From: an uncultured Spirochaetales bacterium
GTDB taxonomy: Bacteria > Spirochaetota > Spirochaetia > Sphaerochaetales > Sphaerochaetaceae
NCBI GenBank assembly: GCA_944390865.1
Contig: CALXRC010000025.1
Location: forward strand, 1-32,610
DNA: 32,610 nt
Direction of reading: 5' to 3'
Part shown: piece by piece, positions 23,763 to 31,019 of the stretch
Numbering within the stretch: position 1 is the stretch's first letter
Layout of the letters: each line of letters begins with the position of its first letter
The notes under the pieces: generated by a model
What the model saw: the letters and a program-made list of their open reading frames with translations, nothing else
What the model was told of the DNA's origin: nothing
Databases searched by the model: none
Translations under genes and position numbers: made by a program

Positions 23763-24271
23763 GCCTTTTTCTTCTTCCTTCTTCCCTTTTCCTTCTTTTC
23801 GTACTGGGCAATGACCTTTTCCCTCTCCCTGTCATCAAGCCGGTCAATGAACAGCCGTCCGTCAAGATGATCGTTCTCATGCTGGATCACACGGGCAAGC
23901 AGGCCTCCGGCCTTGAGTGTGAAACCCTTTCCGCGCACATCCTGCGCCCTGATCGTGATATGAGAGGGACGCATAACATCATGGTACACGCCAGGAACGG
24001 AAAGGCAGCCTTCCTCATAAGGCACGCTGTCATCGCTTGTCTCTATGATTTCCGGGTTGATGAATGCAATGCGCTCTCCTGCAGATCTCGTGTCAACGAC
24101 GAAAAGGCGCTTGCTGACGCCTACCTGAGGGGCGGCAAGGCCTACCCCGTCAGCCTCTATCATTGTGTCAAACATGGCATCCACAAGCAGTGCCAGCGCA
24201 TCATCAAAGACTTCAACCCTGTCTGTTTTTTCCCTTAAAACTTCATCACCGTATTTGAAAATATCAAGCAT
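23759..24271 (-). CDS. def: Peptide deformylase
   Basis: A 170-residue metalloenzyme that removes the formyl group from nascent proteins. All three motifs are present: GVGLAAPQVG, EEGCLSVPG (metal Cys) and QHENDHLDG (metal His and catalytic Glu). The start at 24271 gives MLDIFKYGDEVLREK, the family start; 12 further upstream codons are open but not conserved. It ends in a very basic tail (about KKEKGRRKKKKA), longer and more lysine-rich than usual. Preceded by an 80-base gap with a weak hairpin, so a local promoter is possible. Confidence 0.94.
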   Translation of the reverse strand: MLDIFKYGDEVLREKTDRVEVFDDALALLVDAMFDTMIEADGVGLAAPQVGVSKRLFVVDTRSAGERIAFINPEIIETSDDSVPYEEGCLSVPGVYHDVMRPSHITIRAQDVRGKGFTLKAGGLLARVIQHENDHLDGRLFIDRLDDREREKVIAQYEKKEKGRRKKKKA

Positions 24272-24314
24272 GGATGAAATATAACACGAAAAAAGGCTAA
24301 ATTCCACCTGAGGG

Positions 24315-24346
24315 CCTGCCAGTATCTGACAATACCTTACAGGCAG
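24315..24346 (-). other. Weak hairpin in the priA-def gap
   Basis: CCTGCC and GGCAGG flank an inner GTAT/ATAC pairing on the minus strand, forming an asymmetric hairpin in the 80-base gap. A T6 run occurs about 20 bases further on, not directly after the stem. It may be a partial terminator, processing site or nothing. Confidence 0.3.
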
Positions 24347-24350
24347 GAGA

Positions 24351-26306
24351 TCACATCAGGTTCAGCGGATCGACGTCAATCTCTATATAGACGCCTGAGG
24401 GCTCCCTGTACAGGCTCAGGGCCTTCCTCACGACAGAATTGATCTGAGAAAGCGAGCTGCCTGACAGCAGAATCTGATAACGGAAGTTGGCGGCCTTCCT
24501 TTCAATTATGCATACGCTCACGCCCATGACCCTGACGCTTCCGTCCAGACCGCTTGAGGCTATGACCTTCCTGATTATCCCGGCCAGATCGTTCACGCCT
24601 GTCTCTGCCCTGGCCTTTGTCTTGCTGCGGAAGACAAGGCTCACGATTCTTGAGAACGGAGGATAGCCCAGCATTGACCGCACGGCAAGCTCGTCGCGGT
24701 AAAAGCCGGCGCTGTCATTGTGAAGCACAGCCTGCACTGCCCTGTCTGACGGCCGGTATGTCTGGATGATGACCTTGCCTGAACAGTCGTAGCGTCCGGC
24801 GCGCCCCGCAACCTGCTCAAGCAGGCTGTATGTCCTTTCCTCAGAGCGGAAATCAGGCACAGAGAGCGTGCTGTCGGCACTGATGACGCCGACAAGCGAC
24901 AGCAGAGGAAAATTGAGTCCCTTTGCCACCATCTGCGTTCCCAGAAGAATATTGATCTTTCCTGAGCAGAAGTCGCTGATGATCCGGCTTGCCAGCTCCC
25001 TGTCGGCAGAAGCTGAATCAGTATCAAGGCGGGCAGCAGCGGCCTGAGGAAAGAGTCTTCTGACCTCTTCTTCAACCTTCTCTGTCCCGTGGCCGGCCGG
25101 AGACATGTCTGTCGACAGGCACTGCGGACACTCTCTGACAGGAGGCTGGCTGTATCCGCAGCAGTGGCACTGAAGCATGCCTGTATTCTTGTGATAAGTC
25201 ATGGCGATAGAGCAATTCGGACACTCTATCACATGGCCGCAGCTGTTGCAGTGGTAGTAATATGAATAGCCGCGCCGGTTGAGAAAGAGAATCACGCCCC
25301 GCCTCTCAAGCAGGGCCAGCCTTATCTCCTCTTCCAGACGGGCAGAGATGCAGCGATCCTGGCCGAGCATGCTGACAACTTCAATGTCAGGGCGTTTTCC
25401 TCCGGCAACGCGCTCAGGCATGTCAATTCTCCTGACAAGCCCTTTCTCCATCATGTTCCAGGCTTCAAGAGAAGGCGTCGCAGAGCCCATTATGAAGCTG
25501 ATGCCGTTCATCTGGCAGCGCTTCTGGGCAACCTGACGGGCATGATAACGCGGTGTAGAAGAACTCTTGTAGCTGTTCTCATGCTCCTCATCCATGATGA
25601 TCAGCCCGAGTTTCACGCATGGAGCAAAGACAGCAGAACGGGCTCCGACAACAAGATCAACTTCATGCCTGATGATTCTTTTCCATTCTCTCAGGCGCTG
25701 GGACGGAGTCAGGGCCGAGTGGAGGATGGCGACTCTGCTGCTGAAGCGGGCGCTCACGTCACGGCTGAGCTGGTGCGTCAGCGTTATCTCCGGAACAAGA
25801 TATATGACCTGCATGCCCTGTGCAATGACTGCTTCTGCCGCACGGAGAAAGACTTCGCTCTTTCCGCTTCCCGTTACGCCGTAAAGATAATAGATTCCTG
25901 TTCCGCCTGTTATAATCCTGAGCGCATCCTCCTGCTGTGGGGCAAGCCGGCTGATGCGGCTGAAGCTGGCCTCGCTGTCAAACAGGGAGGAGGCAGTCTC
26001 CCTTCTTCCTGAAGGGATCATGCCCGCAAGCGCCTGGCCTGCAGAGCAGAGATACATATGTGAAATGAAGCGGGCAAGCTCGACAAGCTCGCTGTTGAAG
26101 ACAGGTTCCCTGTCCACGAGTCTCTGAATCCCGCGGACCTGGAAGTCAAGTTCTCTCTCCTCTTCGACAGCAATGACATAGCCTGTCACAGACCTTCGGC
26201 CAAAGGGAACAATGACCCTGCAGCCTGGACTGACGTCCATGTCCTGGGGAATGGAATAAAGGAACTCCTCATCAAGGGGAACTGCTGTAAGGACTCTTGC
26301 GAACAT
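24351..26306 (-). CDS. priA: PriA: primosomal replication-restart helicase
   Basis: A 651-residue 3'-5' DNA helicase that reloads the replisome. Start at 26306 (MFARVLTAVPLDEEFLYSIP) is the conserved beginning of the DNA-binding domain; the earlier ATG lies inside the preceding gene. Walker A GVTGSGKSE, DEEH box MDEEHENSYK, motif III GSATPSLE, the paired zinc cysteines (CNSCGHVIECPNC and CHCCGYSQPPVRECPQC), LLGTQMVAKGLNFP and QVAGRAGR are all present. The ATG shares an A with the preceding TGA. Somewhat shorter than E. coli PriA (732). Confidence 0.95.
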   Translation of the reverse strand: MFARVLTAVPLDEEFLYSIPQDMDVSPGCRVIVPFGRRSVTGYVIAVEEERELDFQVRGIQRLVDREPVFNSELVELARFISHMYLCSAGQALAGMIPSGRRETASSLFDSEASFSRISRLAPQQEDALRIITGGTGIYYLYGVTGSGKSEVFLRAAEAVIAQGMQVIYLVPEITLTHQLSRDVSARFSSRVAILHSALTPSQRLREWKRIIRHEVDLVVGARSAVFAPCVKLGLIIMDEEHENSYKSSSTPRYHARQVAQKRCQMNGISFIMGSATPSLEAWNMMEKGLVRRIDMPERVAGGKRPDIEVVSMLGQDRCISARLEEEIRLALLERRGVILFLNRRGYSYYYHCNSCGHVIECPNCSIAMTYHKNTGMLQCHCCGYSQPPVRECPQCLSTDMSPAGHGTEKVEEEVRRLFPQAAAARLDTDSASADRELASRIISDFCSGKINILLGTQMVAKGLNFPLLSLVGVISADSTLSVPDFRSEERTYSLLEQVAGRAGRYDCSGKVIIQTYRPSDRAVQAVLHNDSAGFYRDELAVRSMLGYPPFSRIVSLVFRSKTKARAETGVNDLAGIIRKVIASSGLDGSVRVMGVSVCIIERKAANFRYQILLSGSSLSQINSVVRKALSLYREPSGVYIEIDVDPLNLM

Positions 26307-27061
26307 CAGCTTGTCCTGCCGGCAATCCCTGCCGCAGAGGCAGCGAGCTTCAGATCTTCCCACACGGGGCGGCGCAGCGCATTGTAGTCAGCAAGCACCT
26401 GCGAAGGCGAAAATGAGCAGACCGTCCTGAAGCCATGATAGTCCAGAACCCTGCCCCGTGCAGCCAGGATATCTCCGTCACCTGTACTGATGAAGCACCC
26501 CGCAGAGCCAAGCATGACGACAACCGAGGGCTTAAGGCTTTCAAGCTGTCTGACCAGGATGTCCTCGCAGCCGCGGTAGATGAAGTCGCCGCTTCCGGGG
26601 CATTTGATCACAGAAGTGAGATAGCACTCTTTCGCCCTGTCCAGATGAAGGGCTGCAAGCCATTTGCTGAAAAAGACATCTTCCTGATCTGTCATGTAAG
26701 TGCCGTCGGGAAGAACTCTGTCAAAGACAAAGACAAACAGCGGCTTTGAGGCTCCCTGTCCGGCAGTTATGCTCTCTGTCCTGTTGAACCAGGCCTCGCA
26801 TTCATGGCAGTCGCTGAGCATTTCGCTGACAGCAAGGAAGGAAAGGCTGGAAGGCCTCTGAGGCTTAGACGCCTTCTCAGGCTCTTCCTGAGTTCCGGAA
26901 AGAGCCTGCTTCAGCCTGTCATCAAGCTCCACTTCCTCCTGATCCAGAATCTTCCAGCGGCTTACAGGCACAATCTCACGCAGGGGGTCACGCAGGATGC
27001 TGCTGGCAGCTTCATCTGCCAGAGAGAAGAAGTATTCTGCTGCACTGTCTCTTTCCATCAT
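26306..27061 (-). CDS. Uracil-DNA glycosylase superfamily protein (family 4-like), degenerate active site
   Basis: A 251-residue protein whose C-terminal part (about 80-245) follows family 4 UDG order. The four Fe-S cysteines are in place: DCHECEAW, VIKCPGSGDF, and YRGCEDILVRQL. LKPSVVVMLGSAG is the conserved core strand and VWEDLKLA the family end. However, motif A (normally GEAPG with an acidic residue) is replaced by FVFDRVLPDGTYM, and the C-terminal HPxxLL motif by FSPSQVLADY. It may be inactive for uracil removal or have another substrate. The N-terminal 75 residues are variable and charged. ATGA overlap with truA. Confidence 0.7.
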   Translation of the reverse strand: MMERDSAAEYFFSLADEAASSILRDPLREIVPVSRWKILDQEEVELDDRLKQALSGTQEEPEKASKPQRPSSLSFLAVSEMLSDCHECEAWFNRTESITAGQGASKPLFVFVFDRVLPDGTYMTDQEDVFFSKWLAALHLDRAKECYLTSVIKCPGSGDFIYRGCEDILVRQLESLKPSVVVMLGSAGCFISTGDGDILAARGRVLDYHGFRTVCSFSPSQVLADYNALRRPVWEDLKLAASAAGIAGRTS

Positions 27062-27855
27062 GACCCCTCCTTCTCAAACCAGAGATACTCATTGCTGTCA
27101 TAGCTGATGCGCGACAGATAAAGGCCGCCTGCCGGAGCGCTTGTAAGAGCCAGGGACCGGTCTCTTGCCTCAAGCAGCGAGACAAAGTCCTGTGCAGGCC
27201 TTTCGTTTATCGCCATCATCATCATTGTGCCCACCATTGAGCGCACCTGATGATACATGAACGCATTTCCCGTGACAGTATAGCAGTAGACAGGCCTGCT
27301 GAAGCGGTCCCGGCTGTCAGTCCAGTAAGACTCGTAGATATCCCTGAAATGCGACTGGCTCCTGTCTTTCGCACTTGCGAACGTGGTGAAGTCATGAGTC
27401 CCGCAGAGAGCTGCGGCATAGGAATTGAGAAGTCCCAGATCAGGCAGGCGGCTGTACAGCCCTGTGTATTTCCAGTCAAACGGCAGGCTTTCATTCCTGC
27501 CGGCGGCAAAATACTTGTACTCTCTTGCCATTGTCGTGAACCTTGCATGAAAGTTTCCGTCAGTCCTCTCGCTTGAAAGGACGCGTATGGTGTACGGCAG
27601 CACAGCGTTGAGCGCCAGCCAGACCCTGTCATCAGGCAGGCTGGATGCATCAGCAGGAACATCATAATGGCAGACCTGCCCAAGGGCATGCACGCCGCTG
27701 TCGGTGCGCCCGGAGCCCTGGACGCTCACCTCACAGCCATAGAGGCCGGAAAGACGCTCATTCAGCACATCCTGCACTCCGGTCCCGTTTGACTGGCACT
27801 GCCAGCCGTTATAGGCACTTCCATCATAGGCCACAGTCATCTTTATCCTCTTCAT
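27058..27855 (-). CDS. truA: tRNA pseudouridine(38-40) synthase TruA
   Basis: A 265-residue tRNA-modifying enzyme for the anticodon stem. The catalytic Asp lies in GSGRTDSGVHALGQVCHY (about residue 50); KMTVAYDGSAYNGWQ is the N-terminal strand, and TGNAFMYHQVRSMVGTMMMM and LTSAPAGGLYLSRI are conserved. The start at 27855 gives MKRIKMTVAYDG; the frame is open upstream into acpS, where an ATG at 27906 exists, but the shorter form fits the family. 37 bases separate it from the acpS stop. Confidence 0.93.
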   Translation of the reverse strand: MKRIKMTVAYDGSAYNGWQCQSNGTGVQDVLNERLSGLYGCEVSVQGSGRTDSGVHALGQVCHYDVPADASSLPDDRVWLALNAVLPYTIRVLSSERTDGNFHARFTTMAREYKYFAAGRNESLPFDWKYTGLYSRLPDLGLLNSYAAALCGTHDFTTFASAKDRSQSHFRDIYESYWTDSRDRFSRPVYCYTVTGNAFMYHQVRSMVGTMMMMAINERPAQDFVSLLEARDRSLALTSAPAGGLYLSRISYDSNEYLWFEKEGS

Positions 27856-27892
27856 CGAAGGATCAAGCGGGACAAGCGCAGGACGGTTCCAG

Positions 27893-28258
27893 TCAGTTCT
27901 TGCCATCCAGGACCACCACTGCAGCGCTGTACTCTTTCTCATGAGACAGGGAAAGGAAGATATTCACGTCCGGACAGAGCCTGTCCAGCAGTATGCTGCG
28001 GGCAAAATACGGACAGCCTGCACTGTCGGTCTTCACCGTGAGCTGATGAGCTGTGAAACCAGAAAAGCCCGTTCCAAGAGCCTTTGCCAGGGCCTCTTTC
28101 GCCGCAAAACGGGATGCAATGTACTCACAGGCAGCCTGAGCCCTGAGCGCTTTATACTCCTCCAGCTCTTCAGGGCTGAGGATATGGCGCACAGTATTCT
28201 CGCTGAGAGAGCTGTAGCGGCTGTTGCAGGTGATGTCCACCCCTATACCTTTTATCAT
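27893..28258 (-). CDS. acpS: Holo-[acyl-carrier-protein] synthase AcpS
   Basis: A 121-residue phosphopantetheinyl transferase that activates acyl carrier protein. GIGVDITCNSRYSSL carries the Mg-binding Asp, YIASRFAAKEALAKALGTG the second metal Glu and CoA contacts, and IFLSLSHEKEYSAAVVVL the C-terminal strand. ATGA overlap with the preceding YbbR gene. Small size is normal for AcpS. Confidence 0.93.
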   Translation of the reverse strand: MIKGIGVDITCNSRYSSLSENTVRHILSPEELEEYKALRAQAACEYIASRFAAKEALAKALGTGFSGFTAHQLTVKTDSAGCPYFARSILLDRLCPDVNIFLSLSHEKEYSAAVVVLDGKN

Positions 28259-28680
28259 GGAGTCTGCTCTTGTCCCTGAGGATAGGTGAACAGAATCCTG
28301 ACGACGTCAGGGTCAGAGCGCACTGTCAGGGCCGTATCGGCAAAGACATCATCGGGATAGACAAGATTGACGCTGCGCCTGCTGATTCCGTCGCTGTCCA
28401 CATCAGAAAAGTCAGCACTTGCGCTGATCGAGTCAGGATCCACAAGATAGATCAGGTTGTCATCGCCTGAGATGACGATGTCAATTGAATCAGGCACGAG
28501 ACTTTCAGGGATCACGACAGCTGAGTCAGGCAGCGTGACAGAAAGCGGAATGCGCACCACTCTGCTGCCCATGTTGAAATAACGGACACAGGCAAAGATT
28601 ATGACTGCCACAAAGAGGCAGAGCACACGCGGCACCCAGCTGCTGATAAAGGAAGACAGACCCTTGTTATTTTGATTCAT
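28255..28680 (-). CDS. CdaR-like protein with a single YbbR domain
   Basis: A 141-residue protein starting MNQNNKGLSSFISSWVPRVL with a membrane helix at about 18-36 and an extracytoplasmic remainder. The pattern RIPLSVTLPDSAVVIPESLV-PDSIDIVISGDDNLI is one YbbR repeat. CdaR of Firmicutes has three or four repeats and modulates the diadenylate cyclase CdaA, which is exactly the upstream neighbour here. Only one repeat is present. The start overlaps the cdaA stop by 14 bases; the earlier in-frame ATGs lie in cdaA and would add an unlikely basic N-terminus. Confidence 0.75.
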   Translation of the reverse strand: MNQNNKGLSSFISSWVPRVLCLFVAVIIFACVRYFNMGSRVVRIPLSVTLPDSAVVIPESLVPDSIDIVISGDDNLIYLVDPDSISASADFSDVDSDGISRRSVNLVYPDDVFADTALTVRSDPDVVRILFTYPQGQEQTP

Positions 28681-29470
28681 CCAGGTCCTCCTTGACATCC
28701 TGCGGCGTGACATCATGATAACTGAGCAGAGCGAGGATCGTCCTCTTTATCGACTCTCTGTCCAGGTTGTAGTAAATGTTTGCATTGTAGGCCAGACTGA
28801 TCGCGCCGTTTTCCTCACTGACAATGATGATGACAGCATCGCTGTCCTCAGCAAGGCCGAGAGCTGCACGGTGTCTGGTTCCGAAACTGGCCTTGATGCC
28901 TGTCTGGGAAGACAGGGGAAGGTAACAGCTTGCTGCGATGATCTTGCCTCCCTGGATGACCATTGCACCGTCATGCAGAGGAGTGTCATGATCAAAGACA
29001 GTGCATATGAGAGAGCTGGAAAGATCCGCATTCAGCTTTGTGCCGGAATCAATGACAGTCTTGATGTCTATATGTCTTGGGAAAATGATCAGTGCGCCCC
29101 TCTTCACGGAGACCAGGGCCTCACAGGCATTTAGAATGGAATCGATCTGCTCTGCCGTTGTCTCCTGCCCCATGCGGAAGATGCGCGTCCTGCCTGAAAA
29201 CATCATTGATATGACGCGGCGGAACTCCGAGTGAAAGATGATGCACAGGAAGGCAAGGAAAGGTATTGTGATATTCCTGTAGATGAGAAGGAGGAAGTCA
29301 AAGCCGAGCACATAGCAGATGCCATAGCCTATGGCATAAACAGTCAGCACCATGATCAGCTGGCTTATCTTTGTCTCCCTTATTGCCAGATACAGCTTGT
29401 ACAGCACCCAGGCCAGAATAAGAATCTGGGCAATATCCTTTACAAGCTCAATTGCAAGTGATGCGTACAT
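28667..29470 (-). CDS. cdaA: CdaA: membrane diadenylate cyclase (c-di-AMP synthase)
   Basis: A 267-residue c-di-AMP synthase. Three membrane helices occupy residues 1-90, a linker follows, and the DAC domain (about 105-250) has the catalytic motifs PLHDGAMVI (DGA at 167-169) and FGTRHRAALG (RHR at 199-201), with IIIVSEENGAISLA after them. All active-site motifs are intact. c-di-AMP commonly controls potassium and osmolyte balance and cell-wall state. It starts 6 bases after the glpK stop, behind GAGG, and is followed by an overlapping CdaR-like gene. Confidence 0.95.
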   Translation of the reverse strand: MYASLAIELVKDIAQILILAWVLYKLYLAIRETKISQLIMVLTVYAIGYGICYVLGFDFLLLIYRNITIPFLAFLCIIFHSEFRRVISMMFSGRTRIFRMGQETTAEQIDSILNACEALVSVKRGALIIFPRHIDIKTVIDSGTKLNADLSSSLICTVFDHDTPLHDGAMVIQGGKIIAASCYLPLSSQTGIKASFGTRHRAALGLAEDSDAVIIIVSEENGAISLAYNANIYYNLDRESIKRTILALLSYHDVTPQDVKEDLDESK

Positions 29471-29476
29471 CCTCAG

Positions 29477-30964
29477 TCATTCCTCTTCAGCCCAGTTGAG
29501 GGTTCTCGATACGGCCTTGCGCCAGAAGGCTATCTTCTGTCTGCGCGTATCCTCATCCATGGAAGGGGTCCATCTGAGCTGTTCCTTCCAGTATGATGCC
29601 AGATTTTTCTCGTTTTGCCAAATGCCGGCACTGAGTCCGGCGGCAAATGCGGCGCCCAGGGCCGTTGTCTCTGTTATCTTCGGTCTGATGACAGGTATTG
29701 CCAGAATGTCAGCCTGGAAAGCCATCAGCGGTGCCGAGTTGGTCAGACCGCCGTCCACTTTCAGCACGCTGAGGCTGATGGAGCTGTCCTTCTCCATTGC
29801 CTCAAAAATGTCATTGGCCTGAAAGGCAGTGGCTTCCAGCACTGCCCTGCAGATATGGGCTCTGGTCGCAAAGGAAGTCAGGCCTGCAATCACGCCGCGG
29901 GCGTCGCTTCTCCAGTGAGGAGCAAAAAGGCCGGAGAAAGCCGGCACGATATAGACTCCGCCGCAGTCCGGAACCGAGGAGGCGAGCTCGTCAAGCTCAT
30001 GGGCATCCCTGACCATCTTCAGGCTGTCTCGCGTCCACTGAACAAGCGATCCGGCAATGGCAATGGAACCTTCAATCGCATAACAGGGCTTCTCGCCCTT
30101 CTTCTGATAAGCCACTGTGCTGAGCAGACCGCTGCGGGACAGGCTGAGCTTTTCGCCAGTGTTCACCAGCATGAAGCAGCCTGTGCCATAGGTGCACTTG
30201 GCCATTCCAGGCTCAAAGCAGGCCTGGCCGAACAGGGCTGCCTGCTGGTCGCCCAGAATTCCGCACACTGGAACCTTTGTCCCTTCTATCTGTGCATATC
30301 CGTATATCTCTCCGATAGATGGGACAATTTCAGGCAGGGCGGAGCGTCTGATTCCGCACAGGTCAAGAAGCGTGTCATCCCAGTCAAGCTTCCTGATATC
30401 CATCAGCATGTAGCGGGATGCGTTTGTCACATCAGTCACGACAGCGCCTGTCAGCTTCCAGACAAGAAAGCTGTCCATGGTCATGAAGACGACATCTCCC
30501 CTGTCCACGCTGTCCGCAAGGTCTGGAATGTTCTCCAGCATCCAGATGATCTTGCCGGCTGAGAAATACGGAGAAAAACGCAGTCCGGTCCTTTCCCTGA
30601 GCTCTTCCTCGCTCATCTTTCCCTTAAGCCGGGATATGATCTGGCTTGTCCTCAGATCCTGCCAGACAATGGAATGGCTCACGACCTGACCTGTCCTGAT
30701 GTTTACAGGAACGACAGACTCCCTCTGGTTGGTTATGCCGATGCCGGCAAGCTGAGACGGCTTCAGTCTGGCCTTTTCCAGCGCAGCGCTCATCACGCTC
30801 TTAGTGTTTTCCCAGATTTCCTCAGCATCATGCTCAACCCAGCCCGGCTGGGGGAAATACTGTTTATGCTCAAGCTGATGAGATGAGACAAGCTCCCCGC
30901 GTTCATTGAAAATGATAAACCTCGTGCTTGTCGTGCCCTGGTCAATAGCACCTATGTATCTCAT
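29477..30964 (-). CDS. glpK: Glycerol kinase
   Basis: A 495-residue FGGY-family kinase making sn-glycerol-3-phosphate from glycerol and ATP. MRYIGAIDQGTTSTRFIIFN (phosphate 1), GITNQRESVVPVN, SIVWQDLRT, ESGYAxQ-like QPGWVEHDAEEIW, CGILGDQQAALFGQ, CTYGTGCFMLVNTG and LKVDGGLTNSAPLMAFQADI are all typical. SIVWQDLRTSQI keeps the glycerol-contact Arg. AAGGAG lies 6 bases before the ATG, itself 25 bases behind a consensus -10. No glycerol facilitator gene is adjacent; the gene leads the operon with cdaA. Confidence 0.95.
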   Translation of the reverse strand: MRYIGAIDQGTTSTRFIIFNERGELVSSHQLEHKQYFPQPGWVEHDAEEIWENTKSVMSAALEKARLKPSQLAGIGITNQRESVVPVNIRTGQVVSHSIVWQDLRTSQIISRLKGKMSEEELRERTGLRFSPYFSAGKIIWMLENIPDLADSVDRGDVVFMTMDSFLVWKLTGAVVTDVTNASRYMLMDIRKLDWDDTLLDLCGIRRSALPEIVPSIGEIYGYAQIEGTKVPVCGILGDQQAALFGQACFEPGMAKCTYGTGCFMLVNTGEKLSLSRSGLLSTVAYQKKGEKPCYAIEGSIAIAGSLVQWTRDSLKMVRDAHELDELASSVPDCGGVYIVPAFSGLFAPHWRSDARGVIAGLTSFATRAHICRAVLEATAFQANDIFEAMEKDSSISLSVLKVDGGLTNSAPLMAFQADILAIPVIRPKITETTALGAAFAAGLSAGIWQNEKNLASYWKEQLRWTPSMDEDTRRQKIAFWRKAVSRTLNWAEEE

Positions 30965-30988
30965 GCTTTTTCTCCTTCTGCTGGTTCA

Positions 30989-31018
30989 ATTATAGGATGA
31001 GACGCACAGAGGATGCAA
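30989..31018 (-). promoter_or_regulatory. Promoter of the glpK-cdaA-...-fumarase operon
   Basis: Minus strand: -35-like TTGCAT (31018-31013), 18-base spacer, perfect -10 TATAAT (30994-30989). It lies in the 55-base gap between the M16 peptidase stop and glpK. The genes behind it down to 18309 are nearly continuous, the largest gap being 80 bases (priA-def). Confidence 0.75.
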
Positions 31019-31019
31019 A

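Noticed and set aside
22857..23870. Long open frame (about 337 codons) on the plus strand opposite fmt and def
   Set aside because: It lies entirely antisense to two clear enzymes, has no family motifs, and arises from codon bias of the opposite strand.
29615..30562. Open frame of about 315 codons opposite glpK
   Set aside because: Antisense shadow of a gene with all glycerol kinase motifs; composition is not protein-like.
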